64,000 nt of DNA from positions 186,001 to 250,000 of the forward strand of contig NZ_LIVT01000003.1 of the NCBI RefSeq assembly GCF_001905905.1. Direction: 5' to 3'. Made by a program: the position numbers and the translations under genes. The stretch comes from Streptomyces sp. CB02366. Lineage in GTDB: Bacteria; Actinomycetota; Actinomycetes; Streptomycetales; Streptomycetaceae. Positions 1 to 8,161 of this stretch are shown piece after piece (the stretch's first letter is position 1; the number at the start of each line of letters is the position of its first letter). The notes beneath the pieces are model-generated. The model saw only the letters and a list, made by a program, of their open reading frames with translations. It did not search any database and was not told where the DNA came from.

Positions 1-60
1 ACGAAGACCGCGGTGGAGCCGGAGGTGGCGACGCCGGGGCCGTGGCCCGGGGCGTACTGA
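1..60 (+). CDS. C-terminal end of an upstream gene (partial)
   Basis: Frame 1 is open from the first base to a TGA at 58-60 and encodes 19 residues (TKTAVEPEVATPGPWPGAY) with strongly G/C third positions. A hairpin follows 13 bases after the stop, as expected at the end of a plus-strand gene. The Pro/Ala/Gly-rich tail is too short to name a product. It could be chance reading, but the terminator directly behind it supports a real gene end. Confidence 0.45.
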   Translation, partial: TKTAVEPEVATPGPWPGAY

Positions 61-72
61 GCCGTACGCGGC

Positions 73-112
73 CTCCGGGAGCGGCGGGGGCGGTGCTCCG
101 CCGCCCCCGGAG
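73..112 (+). terminator. Hairpin terminator behind the upstream gene
   Basis: Arms CTCCGGGAGCGGCGG (73-87) and CCGCCGCCCCCGGAG (98-112) pair over 15 positions with one mismatch, around a 10-base loop, and TTCT follows. This looks like a Streptomyces terminator with a weak T tract. It separates the upstream gene from the sulfur operon. Bases 113-351 show no further gene. Confidence 0.6.
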
Positions 113-351
113 TTCTGGGGCGGTGGCGGCCCGGCGTCGGCGGTGGCGGTTCGGCAGTCCGGCTGCCCGACCGGTCGGCTGTTGAGCTGTGGGGCTGTGC
201 CGCGCCCTCCCCTCCGCTATGGGGGATTTGCCAGGGAATGCCGTCGCCACCCGGCGTGACCGACACCACACGGTCTCACCCTTCGGGACATACGCGTCCA
301 CATCCCGGATAGTGGTGGACTGCCCCAAGTCACGCGTGACACGCTTCCGCC

Positions 352-435
352 ATGCCTGGAACTGGAATTGCCTTGGTGAGTCGACGCCACGTCGACCTCG
401 GCCGCATGTCCAGCGCCATCTGTCCGGCGAGCTGA
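352..435 (+). CDS. Cysteine-type attenuation leader peptide upstream of the sulfur operon
   Basis: A 27-codon ORF: ATG at 352, stop TGA at 433. The peptide begins MPGTGIALVSRRHVDLGRM and ends SSAICPAS. It matches the short actinobacterial peptides with a basic RRHVDL core and a single Cys near the C-terminus that are annotated as putative leader peptides in front of cysteine and sulfur genes. It lies 116 bases upstream of the sulfite reductase start, in the operon leader. A plausible role is ribosome-mediated attenuation: stalling at the Cys codon (421-423) when Cys-tRNA is scarce would favour expression of the downstream genes. The peptide is visible in the sequence; the family is recognised from memory; the mechanism is inferred. 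Confidence 0.75.
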   Translation: MPGTGIALVSRRHVDLGRMSSAICPAS

Positions 436-550
436 GAGACCCAGCACCGCCGCCCCCTTCTTCCCTCTGAACCGCCCTGCGCACCGCCGCGCCTCACCGC
501 GAGTGTGCCGCTCAGAGCCGCCCTCCCGCAGTCCCGAAGGACGTATTGTC

Positions 551-2248
551 ATGGCCGCTACCCCGGATCAGCCTGCGCCCGCCACGCCCCGCCGCAAGGC
601 CGGACGCCACCGTGGCGAGGGCCAGTGGGCCGTGGGCCACCACACCCCCCTGAACGGGAACGAGCAGTTCAAGAGGGACGACGACGGTCTCAACGTACGG
701 ACACGTATTGAGACGATCTACTCCAAGCGCGGCTTCGACTCCATCGACCCGAACGACCTGCGCGGACGCATGCGCTGGTGGGGGCTGTACACCCAGCGCA
801 AGCCCGGTATCGACGGCGGCAAGACGGCCGTGCTGGAGCCGGAGGAGCTGGACGACGAGCACTTCATGCTGCGGGTCCGCATCGACGGCGGCCGGCTGAC
901 CACCCGGCAGCTGCGGGTGATCGGGGAGATCTCCGAGGAGTTCGCGCGCGGGACGGCGGATCTCACCGACCGCCAGAACGTGCAGTACCACTGGATCCGC
1001 ATCGAGGACGTGCCGGAGATCTGGCGGCGGCTCGAAGAGGTGGGTCTGTCCACCACCGAGGCGTGCGGCGACACGCCCCGCGTCATCCTCGGCTCGCCCG
1101 TCGCGGGCGTCGCGGAGAACGAGATCATCGACGGCACCCCGGCCATCGACGAGATCCAGCGCCGGTTCATCGGCAACCCCGACTTCTCCAACCTGCCCCG
1201 CAAGTTCAAGACGGCGATCTCCGGCTCCCCGCACCTGGACGTGGCGCACGAGATCAACGACGTCGCCTTCGTCGGCGTGAACCACCCGGAGCACGGTCCC
1301 GGTTTCGACCTCTGGGTCGGCGGCGGCCTCTCCACCAACCCCAAGCTCGGGGTGCGGCTCGGCGCCTGGGCGCCGCTGGACGAGGTGCCCGACGTGTTCG
1401 GCGGGGTCATCGCGGTCTTCCGCGACTACGGCTACCGGCGGCTGCGCAACCGCGCCCGGCTGAAGTTCCTGGTCGCGGACTGGGGGCCGGAGAAGTTCCG
1501 CCAGGTCCTGGAGGACGAGTACCTGAAGCGGAAGCTGGTCGACGGGCCCGCGCCCGAGCAGCCCGCCCAGACCTGGCGCGACCACCTCGGGGTGCACCGG
1601 CAGAAGGACGGCCGCTTCTACGTCGGCTTCGCCCCCCGGGTGGGCCGGGTAGACGGCTCCACGCTCACCAAGATCGCGGATCTGGCGGACCAGCACGGCT
1701 CCGGCCGGGTGCGGACCACCGCCGAGCAGAAGATGATCGTGCTGGACGTGGCCGAGGAGCAGGTGGACTCCCTGGTCGCCGGGCTGGAGGCCCTCGATCT
1801 CAAGGTCGCCCCTTCCCCCTTCCGGCGCGGCACGATGGCCTGCACCGGCATCGAGTTCTGCAAGCTGGCGATCGTCGAGACGAAGGCGCGCGGCGCGGCC
1901 CTCATCGATGAACTGGAGCGCCGCATCCCGGAGTTCGACCACCCGATCACCATCAATATCAACGGCTGCCCGAACGCCTGCGCCCGTATCCAGGTCGCGG
2001 ACATCGGACTCAAGGGCCAGCTGATGCTGGACGGGAACGGCGACCAGGTCGAGGGCTACCAGGTGCACCTCGGCGGGGCGCTCGGACTGGAGGCCGGGTT
2101 CGGCCGCAAGGTCCGCGGCCTGAAGGTCACCTCGGCCGAACTGCCGGACTACGTCGAGCGGGTGCTCGGCCGCTTCCAGGAGGAGCGCGAGGACGGCGAG
2201 CGGTTCGCGGCCTGGGCGGCGCGCGCCAGTGCGGAGTCGCTGTCATGA
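551..2248 (+). CDS. sirA: Sulfite reductase, ferredoxin-type (nitrite/sulfite reductase family)
   Basis: This 565-residue cytoplasmic enzyme reduces sulfite to sulfide with six electrons, in the last reductive step of sulfate assimilation. Two ferredoxin-like half-domains and two siroheme/[4Fe-4S] domains fit the family. The cluster-ligand signatures are visible near the C-terminal third: TGIEFCK (first Cys pair) and NINGCPNACARI (second). Start ATG 551 is chosen because GAAGGA (536-541) sits 9 bases upstream; the longer GTG frame from 503 has no good ribosome site. The last four bases overlap the next gene, so it heads a translationally coupled operon with cysH, cysC, cysD and cysN. That context favours sulfite over nitrite as substrate, although the two families are hard to separate by motif. 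Regulation is probably through the leader peptide at 352-435. Confidence 0.9.
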   Translation: MAATPDQPAPATPRRKAGRHRGEGQWAVGHHTPLNGNEQFKRDDDGLNVRTRIETIYSKRGFDSIDPNDLRGRMRWWGLYTQRKPGIDGGKTAVLEPEELDDEHFMLRVRIDGGRLTTRQLRVIGEISEEFARGTADLTDRQNVQYHWIRIEDVPEIWRRLEEVGLSTTEACGDTPRVILGSPVAGVAENEIIDGTPAIDEIQRRFIGNPDFSNLPRKFKTAISGSPHLDVAHEINDVAFVGVNHPEHGPGFDLWVGGGLSTNPKLGVRLGAWAPLDEVPDVFGGVIAVFRDYGYRRLRNRARLKFLVADWGPEKFRQVLEDEYLKRKLVDGPAPEQPAQTWRDHLGVHRQKDGRFYVGFAPRVGRVDGSTLTKIADLADQHGSGRVRTTAEQKMIVLDVAEEQVDSLVAGLEALDLKVAPSPFRRGTMACTGIEFCKLAIVETKARGAALIDELERRIPEFDHPITININGCPNACARIQVADIGLKGQLMLDGNGDQVEGYQVHLGGALGLEAGFGRKVRGLKVTSAELPDYVERVLGRFQEEREDGERFAAWAARASAESLS

Positions 2249-2424
2249 GCGAGCGAGCCGCCCCGTTCCACTGCCCGTACTGCGGCGACGAGGACCTGCG
2301 CCCCAACGAGACCGGTCACGGCGCCTGGGAATGCGCCTCCTGCAACCGTGCGTTCCAGCTGAAGTTCCTGGGCCTGCTGGCCCGGGGCGTGCAGCGCAAC
2401 GACGGTGGAGGAGAACGGATATGA
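2245..2424 (+). CDS. Small zinc-ribbon protein of the sulfite reductase operon
   Basis: A 59-residue protein that overlaps the end of sirA by 4 bases (ATGA-type) and the start of cysH by 4 bases, so it is tightly coupled to both. Two CxxC pairs are visible, HCPYCGDEDL and WECASCNRAFQ, which should form a zinc ribbon or rubredoxin-like knuckle. The C-terminus is basic and hydrophobic. A small conserved protein sits at this position in Streptomyces sulfur operons. Its function is not known to me; a structural or electron-transfer accessory role for sulfite reductase, or a regulatory metal-binding role, would fit the placement but is inferred. Confidence 0.8.
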   Translation: MSERAAPFHCPYCGDEDLRPNETGHGAWECASCNRAFQLKFLGLLARGVQRNDGGGERI

Positions 2425-3137
2425 CGGGTACTCAGCTGATCGAAGGGCTGACCGACGAAGATCTCCGGGAGTTGGCCGAGCGGGCCGGGCGGGAGTTGGA
2501 GGACGCCTCCCCCACCGAGATCCTGCGGTGGGCCGCCGAGACCTTCGGGCCGCGCTTCTGCGTCACCTCCTCGATGGAGGACGCGGTGGTCGCGCACCTG
2601 GCCTCCCGGGTGATGCCGGGCGTGGACGTGGTCTTCCTGGACACCGGCTACCACTTCCCGGAGACCATCGGAACCCGGGACGCGGTGGCCGCGGTGATGG
2701 ACGTCCGCGTCATCACGATCACCCCGCGGCAGACGGTCGCCGAGCAGGACGCCGAGTACGGCGAGAAGCTGCACGACCGCGACCCCGACCTGTGCTGCGC
2801 GCTGCGGAAGGTGAAGCCGTTGGAGGACGGTCTCACCGCGTACGCCGCGTGGGCGACGGGGCTGCGCCGCGACGAGTCCCCGACCCGGGCGGGCACCCCG
2901 GTCGTGGGCTGGGACGCCAAGCGCCGCAAGGTGAAGGTCTCCCCCATCGCCCGCTGGACCCAGGACGACGTGGACGCCTACGTCGCCGAGCACGGGGTGC
3001 TCACCAACCCGCTGCTGATGGACGGTTACGCCTCCGTCGGCTGCGCGCCCTGCACCCGCCGGGTGCTGGAGGGCGAGGACGCGCGGGCCGGGCGCTGGGC
3101 CGGGCGCGGCAAGACCGAATGCGGGCTGCACGGCTGA
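2421..3137 (+). CDS. cysH: Adenylylsulfate (APS) reductase, CysH family
   Basis: This 238-residue enzyme reduces activated sulfate to sulfite with thioredoxin-type reductant. The phosphosulfate-binding fold shows SSMED near residue 50 and the reductase core. Four cysteines form the iron-sulfur signature of assimilatory APS reductases: a CC pair in LCCALRKVKPL and a CxxC pair in SVGCAPCTRR. Enzymes that use PAPS, such as E. coli CysH, lack these pairs, so this one most likely uses APS directly. ATG 2421 overlaps the preceding stop by four bases. It is followed by cysC, cysD and cysN in one transcription unit. Confidence 0.93.
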   Translation: MTGTQLIEGLTDEDLRELAERAGRELEDASPTEILRWAAETFGPRFCVTSSMEDAVVAHLASRVMPGVDVVFLDTGYHFPETIGTRDAVAAVMDVRVITITPRQTVAEQDAEYGEKLHDRDPDLCCALRKVKPLEDGLTAYAAWATGLRRDESPTRAGTPVVGWDAKRRKVKVSPIARWTQDDVDAYVAEHGVLTNPLLMDGYASVGCAPCTRRVLEGEDARAGRWAGRGKTECGLHG

Positions 3138-3160
3138 TGACGACTGATCAGGAGACTTCG

Positions 3161-3706
3161 ATGAGCGTGACGGAGACGGGGGCCACGATCTGGCTCACCG
3201 GTCTGCCGAGCGCCGGCAAGACCACCATCGCGTACGAACTGGCGGGCCGGCTGCGGACCGAGGGCCACAGGGTGGAGGTGCTCGACGGCGACGAGATCCG
3301 CGAGTTCCTCTCCGCGGGCCTCGGCTTCTCCCGCGAGGACCGGCACACCAACGTGGCCCGGATCGGCTTCGTCGCCGAACTGCTCGCCGCCAACGGCGTG
3401 AAGGTGCTGGTCCCCGTCATCGCCCCGTTCGCCGACAGCCGCGAGGCCGTCCGCAAGCGGCACGCCGCCGAGTCCACCACCTACCTGGAGGTGCACGTCG
3501 CGACGCCCGTCGAGGTGTGCTCCGTACGCGATGTGAAGGGGCTCTACGCCCGGCAGGCCGCCGGCGAGATCAGCGGGCTCACCGGGGTGGACGACCCCTA
3601 CGAGGTCCCGGAGTCGCCCGATCTGCGGATCGCGTCGCACCAGCAGACCGTGCAGGAGTCAGCGGCGGCGCTCCACGCGCTGCTCACCGAGAGGGGCCTG
3701 GCGTGA
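3161..3706 (+). CDS. cysC: Adenylylsulfate kinase
   Basis: This 181-residue kinase phosphorylates APS at the 3'-OH with ATP to give PAPS. The P-loop GLPSAGKTT appears near residue 15, followed by DGDEIRE and a C-terminal kinase core of normal family length. ATG 3161 is preferred because AGGAGA (3150-3155) lies 5 bases upstream. An in-frame ATG at 3137 overlaps the cysH stop but has no clear ribosome site; it would add eight residues. The gene ends in a GTGA overlap with cysD. Because the adjacent CysH has APS-reductase cysteines, CysC is probably not needed for reduction here and may supply PAPS to sulfotransferases. Confidence 0.92.
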   Translation: MSVTETGATIWLTGLPSAGKTTIAYELAGRLRTEGHRVEVLDGDEIREFLSAGLGFSREDRHTNVARIGFVAELLAANGVKVLVPVIAPFADSREAVRKRHAAESTTYLEVHVATPVEVCSVRDVKGLYARQAAGEISGLTGVDDPYEVPESPDLRIASHQQTVQESAAALHALLTERGLA

Positions 3707-4641
3707 GTGCCGTCACCACCACCGTGCCGGAAGGCACGGCCAACCCGTACGCGCTCAGCCACCTGGACTCCCTGGAGTCCGAGGCGGTCCACATCCTCCG
3801 GGAGGTGGCGGGCGAGTTCGAGCGGCCGGTGATCCTCTTCTCCGGCGGCAAGGACTCGATCGTGATGCTGCACCTGGCGCTGAAGGCGTTCGCGCCCGCG
3901 CCGGTGCCGTTCTCCCTGCTGCACGTGGACACCGGGCACAACTTCCCCGAGGTCCTGGAGTACCGCGACCGCACCGTGGAGAAGCACGGGCTGCGGCTGC
4001 ACGTCGCCTCCGTACAGGAGTACATCGACGCCGGGAAGCTCCGCGAGCGCCCCGACGGCACCCGCAACCCCCTCCAGACGGTCCCGCTCACCGAGGCGAT
4101 CCAGCACCACCGCTTCGACGCGGTGTTCGGCGGCGGGCGGCGCGACGAGGAGAAGGCGCGGGCGAAGGAGCGGGTCTTCTCGCTCCGCGACGAGTTCTCG
4201 CAGTGGGATCCGCGCCGCCAGCGGCCCGAGCTGTGGCAGCTGTACAACGGCCGGCACGCCCCCGGCGAGCACGTACGGGTCTTCCCGATCTCCAACTGGA
4301 CCGAGCTGGACGTCTGGCAGTACATCGAGCGTGAGGGGATCGAGCTGCCGGAGATCTACTTCGCCCACGAGCGCGAGGTGTTCAACCGCAACGGCATGTG
4401 GCTCACCGCCGGTCACTGGGGCGGCCCCAAGGAGCACGAGGCCGTGGAGACCCGGCTGGTGCGCTACCGCACGGTCGGGGACATGTCCTGCACGGGGGCC
4501 GTCGACTCCGACGCCACCACGCTGGACGCCGTGATCACCGAGATCGCCGCCTCCCGGCTCACCGAGCGGGGCGCGACCCGCGCCGACGACAAGATGTCCG
4601 AGGCCGCGATGGAAGACCGCAAGCGCGAGGGGTACTTCTAA
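3703..4641 (+). CDS. cysD: Sulfate adenylyltransferase subunit 2
   Basis: This 312-residue protein is the catalytic subunit of ATP sulfurylase, which makes APS from sulfate and ATP while CysN hydrolyses GTP. The PP-loop SGGKDS is visible near residue 44, with LLHVDTGHNFPE and the conserved RRDEEKARAKER segment typical of CysD. GTG 3703 overlaps the cysC stop (GTGA), and cysN follows two bases after its own stop, so expression should be stoichiometrically coupled. Length and motif order are normal. Confidence 0.95.
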   Translation: MSAVTTTVPEGTANPYALSHLDSLESEAVHILREVAGEFERPVILFSGGKDSIVMLHLALKAFAPAPVPFSLLHVDTGHNFPEVLEYRDRTVEKHGLRLHVASVQEYIDAGKLRERPDGTRNPLQTVPLTEAIQHHRFDAVFGGGRRDEEKARAKERVFSLRDEFSQWDPRRQRPELWQLYNGRHAPGEHVRVFPISNWTELDVWQYIEREGIELPEIYFAHEREVFNRNGMWLTAGHWGGPKEHEAVETRLVRYRTVGDMSCTGAVDSDATTLDAVITEIAASRLTERGATRADDKMSEAAMEDRKREGYF

Positions 4642-4643
4642 CC

Positions 4644-5984
4644 ATGACCACCCACCTCCAGTCGGCCGAGCAGCTGGCGGCCACCACCCTGCTGCGCTTC
4701 GCCACGGCCGGGTCGGTCGACGACGGCAAGTCCACCCTCGTGGGACGGCTGCTGCACGACTCCAAGTCGGTCCTCACCGACCAGTTGGAGGCCGTCGAGC
4801 TGGCTTCGCTCAACCGGGGCCAGGCGGCGCCGGACCTGGCGCTGCTCACCGACGGGCTGCGGGCCGAGCGTGAGCAGGGCATCACCATCGACGTCGCCTA
4901 CCGCTACTTCGCCACCGCCCGCCGCCGGTTCATCCTCGCCGACACGCCGGGCCACGTGCAGTACACCCGGAACATGGTGACGGGGGCCTCCACGGCGGAG
5001 CTGGCCGTGGTCCTGGTCGACGCCCGCAACGGAGTCGTGGAGCAGACCCGCCGGCACGCCGCCGTCGCCGCGCTGCTGCGCGTCCCGCACGTGGTGCTGG
5101 CCGTCAACAAGATGGACCTGGTCGACTACGCGGAGCCCGTGTTCGCCGCGATAGCCGAGGAGTTCACCGCGTACGCCGCGTCCCTCGGCGTCCCGGAGAT
5201 CACCGCGATCCCGATCTCGGCGCTCGCCGGGGACAACGTGGTCGAGCCGTCCGCGCACATGGACTGGTACGGCGGGCCGACCGTCCTGGAGCACCTGGAG
5301 ACCGTCCCGGTCAGCCACGACCTCACCGCGTGCCACGCGCGCTTCCCCGTGCAGTACGTGATCCGCCCGCAGTCCGCCGAGCACCCCGACTACCGGGGGT
5401 ACGCCGGGCAGATCGCGGCCGGGGTGTTCCGGGTGGGCGAGGCCGTCTCCGTACTCCCCTCGGGGCGCACGACGACGATCACCGGCATCGACGCGCTCGG
5501 CGAGAGCGTCGACATCGCCTGGGCCCCGCAGTCGGTGACGCTCCGGCTGGCCGACGACATCGACATCTCGCGCGGCGACCTGATCGCCCCGGCCGACGAC
5601 GCCCCCGCCGTCACCAGGGACGTCGAGGCGACCGTCTGCCACGTCGCGGACGAGCCGCTGTCGGTCGGTCAGCGGGTGCTGCTCAAGCACACCACCCGCA
5701 CCGTCAAGGCGATCGTCAAGGACATCCCGTCGCGGCTCACCCTGGACGACCTCTCCCAGCACCCGGCCCCGGGGCGGCTCGTCGCCAACGACATCGGGCG
5801 GGTCGTCGTGCGCACCGCGGAACCCCTCGCGCTCGACGCCTACGAGGACTCCCGGCGCACCGGTTCGTTCCTGCTGATCGACCCGGCGGACGGGACGACG
5901 CTGAGCGCCGGCATGGCGGGCGCCGCGTTCGCCGCGGCCGCCGAAGCGGTCACGGCCACCGACGACGAGGGGTGGGACTTCTGA
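4644..5984 (+). CDS. cysN: Sulfate adenylyltransferase subunit 1 (GTPase)
   Basis: This 446-residue EF-Tu-like GTPase activates CysD. The G1 motif GSVDDGKSTL lies near residue 26, G3 reads DTPGHVQYTRN and G4 reads NKMD. Beta-barrel domains follow. It lacks a fused C-terminal APS kinase, consistent with the separate cysC two genes upstream. ATG 4644 is two bases after the cysD stop. The stop codon overlaps the ATG of a 31-codon micro-ORF at 5984. Confidence 0.95.
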   Translation: MTTHLQSAEQLAATTLLRFATAGSVDDGKSTLVGRLLHDSKSVLTDQLEAVELASLNRGQAAPDLALLTDGLRAEREQGITIDVAYRYFATARRRFILADTPGHVQYTRNMVTGASTAELAVVLVDARNGVVEQTRRHAAVAALLRVPHVVLAVNKMDLVDYAEPVFAAIAEEFTAYAASLGVPEITAIPISALAGDNVVEPSAHMDWYGGPTVLEHLETVPVSHDLTACHARFPVQYVIRPQSAEHPDYRGYAGQIAAGVFRVGEAVSVLPSGRTTTITGIDALGESVDIAWAPQSVTLRLADDIDISRGDLIAPADDAPAVTRDVEATVCHVADEPLSVGQRVLLKHTTRTVKAIVKDIPSRLTLDDLSQHPAPGRLVANDIGRVVVRTAEPLALDAYEDSRRTGSFLLIDPADGTTLSAGMAGAAFAAAAEAVTATDDEGWDF

Positions 5985-6079
5985 TGACCGACTTCTTCTC
6001 CACCTTCGCGAAGGAGGGCGGCCGCGTCGGCAGCGGCGCCCTCGGCAGCGGCCAGGGAGGCGTGGGGCGATGTGCGTGA
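5984..6079 (+). CDS. Micro-ORF coupled to cysN
   Basis: A 31-codon ORF that begins in a TGATG overlap with the cysN stop. The peptide starts MTDFFSTFAKEGGRVGSG and continues Gly/Ser-rich to RCA. The coupled start means ribosomes ending cysN could easily reinitiate here. It resembles no family I know. Its own stop overlaps another ATG at 6079. It may be a genuine small protein, or may only carry ribosomes through the gap to the transporter genes. Confidence 0.4.
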   Translation: MTDFFSTFAKEGGRVGSGALGSGQGGVGRCA

Positions 6080-6162
6080 TGACGTACGCGCACCGCTCGC
6101 GCGCCCTCCAGCACCGCCCGCACCTCCGAAGACCTGCCGATCTCCCGGCCGCGCCCCCCTGA
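6079..6162 (+). CDS. Second coupled micro-ORF before the sulfonate transporter
   Basis: A 27-codon ORF starting in a TGATG overlap with the preceding micro-ORF; a variant start at ATG 6070 would add MCV. The peptide is rich in Arg, His, Pro and Leu (MTYAHRSRALQHRPHLRRP at its start). It ends 46 bases before the transporter gene, in a position where a leader peptide could act. No recognised family. Expression is uncertain. Confidence 0.3.
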   Translation: MTYAHRSRALQHRPHLRRPADLPAAPP

Positions 6163-6208
6163 CCGACAGCGGGACGCGAGCACCGGGCCGACGAGAGGAA
6201 ACCCTCCC

Positions 6209-7321
6209 GTGCCTGCCCCACGTTCCACCGTCCGCCGCGGCCTCGCCGCCGTCGCCGCCCTGCCGCTGCTCGCCGTGGCGGCCACCGCCTGCGGCTACGG
6301 CTCCGAGGCGAAGGACGACGACGCCAAGGCGAACGTCTCCGCCGGAGGGAAGAAGCTCTCCTCCGACACCGTGAAGATCGGGTACTTCCCGAACCTCACG
6401 CACGCCACCGCCCTGGTCGGTATCCAGGAAGGCACCATCCAGAAGGAACTGGGCGGCACCAAGGTCGAGTCCACCACCTTCAACGCGGGCCCGTCCGAGA
6501 TCGAGGCGCTGAACGCGGGCTCCATCGACATCGGCTTCATCGGCCCCTCCCCCTCCATCAACGGCTACAGCAAGTCCCAGGGCAAGGGGCTGCGGATCAT
6601 CTCCGGTTCGGCCTCCGGCGGGGTGAAGCTGGTCGTCAACCCGAAGAAGATCACGACCCTGGACGACCTCAAGGGCAAGAAGATCGCCACCCCGCAGCTC
6701 GGCAACACCCAGGACGTGGCCTTCCTCAACTGGATCTCGGAGAAGGGCTGGAAGGTCGACGCCCAGAGCGGCAAGGGCGACGTCTCCGTGGTCCGGTCGG
6801 ACAACAAGGTGACGCCCGACGCCTACCGGTCCGGTGACCTGGACGGCGCGTGGGTGCCCGAGCCGACCGCCTCGAAGCTGGTCTCCCAGGGCGCGAAGGT
6901 GCTGCTCGACGAGACGGACCTGTGGCCGGACGAGAAGTTCGTGATCACCAACATCATCGTGTCGCAGAAGTTCCTCGCCGAGCACCCGGACGTGGTCGAG
7001 GCGGTGCTCAAGGGGTCGGTCGCCACCAACAAGTGGATCAACGCCAACCCGGAGAAGGCCAAGGCGTCCGCCAACGAGGCGCTGGAGAAGCTGAGCGGCA
7101 AGCCGCTGGCCCCGGAGATCCTCGACCCGGCGTGGGAGTCCATCGAGATCACCGACGACCCGCTGGCCGAGACGCTGAAGGCGCAGGCCGAGCACTCGGT
7201 GAAGTCCGGCCTGCTCAAGGAGCCGGACCTCCAGGGCATCTACGACCTGGGCCCGCTGAACAAGATCCTCAAGGCCGAGGGCCGGCCCGAGGTCGCCGAC
7301 GCCGGTCTCGGCGTCGAGTAG
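6209..7321 (+). CDS. ssuA: Sulfonate/taurine-type ABC transporter, substrate-binding lipoprotein
   Basis: A 370-residue extracytoplasmic binding protein. A twin-Arg-containing hydrophobic signal ends in a lipobox with acceptor Cys28 (VAATAC), so the mature protein is membrane-anchored. The SsuA/TauA/nitrate-type fold is suggested by the early KIGYFPNLTHATAL segment, the NAGPSEIEALNAG motif and an IDIGFIGPSPS turn. GTG 6209 follows GAGAGGAA (6193-6200). Location between cysN and the ATPase/permease genes points to organosulfonates or a related sulfur source as substrate, but ligand identity cannot be read from the sequence. Confidence 0.85.
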   Translation: MPAPRSTVRRGLAAVAALPLLAVAATACGYGSEAKDDDAKANVSAGGKKLSSDTVKIGYFPNLTHATALVGIQEGTIQKELGGTKVESTTFNAGPSEIEALNAGSIDIGFIGPSPSINGYSKSQGKGLRIISGSASGGVKLVVNPKKITTLDDLKGKKIATPQLGNTQDVAFLNWISEKGWKVDAQSGKGDVSVVRSDNKVTPDAYRSGDLDGAWVPEPTASKLVSQGAKVLLDETDLWPDEKFVITNIIVSQKFLAEHPDVVEAVLKGSVATNKWINANPEKAKASANEALEKLSGKPLAPEILDPAWESIEITDDPLAETLKAQAEHSVKSGLLKEPDLQGIYDLGPLNKILKAEGRPEVADAGLGVE

Positions 7322-7369
7322 CTCCGCCCACCCGTACCAGGACGCAAGGATTCCCAGGAGGTGACGACC

Positions 7370-8161
7370 ATGGCGACCCCTATCCTCACCAAGGCCGAGG
7401 ACCGTACGGCGGTCGGGCACGCCGCCCGTCTCACGCATGTCTCGAAGTCCTTCGCCGGACCCACGGGCGCGCAGCTCGTGCTGGACGACATCTCGCTCGA
7501 CGTCGCTCCGGGCGAGTTCGTCACCCTCCTGGGGGCCTCCGGGTGCGGAAAGTCGACGCTGCTGAACCTGGTGGCCGGACTCGACCGCCCGTCGAAGGGG
7601 TCCATCGAGACCCCCGGCGGGCGGCCGGCCCTGATGTTCCAGGAGCACGCCCTCTTCCCGTGGCTGACCGCGGGCAAGAACATCGAACTGGCCCTGCGGC
7701 TGCGCGGGGTTCCCAAGACCGCGCGCCGCACCGAGGCGGAGCGGCTGCTCGAACTGGTCCGGCTCGGCGGGGCGTACGGCAAGCGGGTGCACGAGCTGTC
7801 CGGCGGGATGCGCCAGCGCGTCGCCATGGCCCGCGCCCTCGCCCAGGACAGCCAACTGCTGCTGATGGACGAGCCGTTCGCGGCGCTGGACGCCATCACC
7901 CGCGATGTGCTGCACGACGAACTGACCCGGATCTGGGCGGAGACGAACGCCTCGGTCCTCTTCGTCACGCACAACGTGCGCGAGGCCGTACGGCTCGCGC
8001 AGCGCGTGGTGCTGCTCTCCTCCCGGCCGGGCCGGATCGCCCGCGAGTGGACGGTGGACATCGAGCAGCCGCGCCGCATCGAGGACACCGCCGTGGCGGA
8101 GCTGTCCGTCGAGATCACCGAAGAACTGCGTGGGGAGATCCGCCGACATGGCCAGCACTGA
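7370..8161 (+). CDS. ssuB: Sulfonate-type ABC transporter, ATP-binding protein
   Basis: A 263-residue ABC ATPase that powers the SsuABC-like importer. Walker A GASGCGKST, Q-loop MFQEHALFPW, signature LSGGMRQR and Walker B LLLMDEPF occur in the right order, with the switch His in FVTHNV. ATG 7370 is chosen because the strong site AGGAGGT (7356-7362) overlaps the alternative GTG at 7361 and is correctly spaced only for 7370. The 3' end overlaps the permease start by 14 bases, indicating coupled translation. Confidence 0.92.
   Translation: MATPILTKAEDRTAVGHAARLTHVSKSFAGPTGAQLVLDDISLDVAPGEFVTLLGASGCGKSTLLNLVAGLDRPSKGSIETPGGRPALMFQEHALFPWLTAGKNIELALRLRGVPKTARRTEAERLLELVRLGGAYGKRVHELSGGMRQRVAMARALAQDSQLLLMDEPFAALDAITRDVLHDELTRIWAETNASVLFVTHNVREAVRLAQRVVLLSSRPGRIAREWTVDIEQPRRIEDTAVAELSVEITEELRGEIRRHGQH

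Noticed and set aside
189..470. Plus-strand 93-codon frame before sirA
   Set aside because: It overlaps the leader peptide in another frame, has no ribosome site and shows mixed codon use.
512..2068. Long minus-strand open frames opposite sirA and other genes
   Set aside because: They are shadows of GC-rich genes: Arg/Pro/Gly-rich, no ribosome sites, and they fully overlap well-supported genes.
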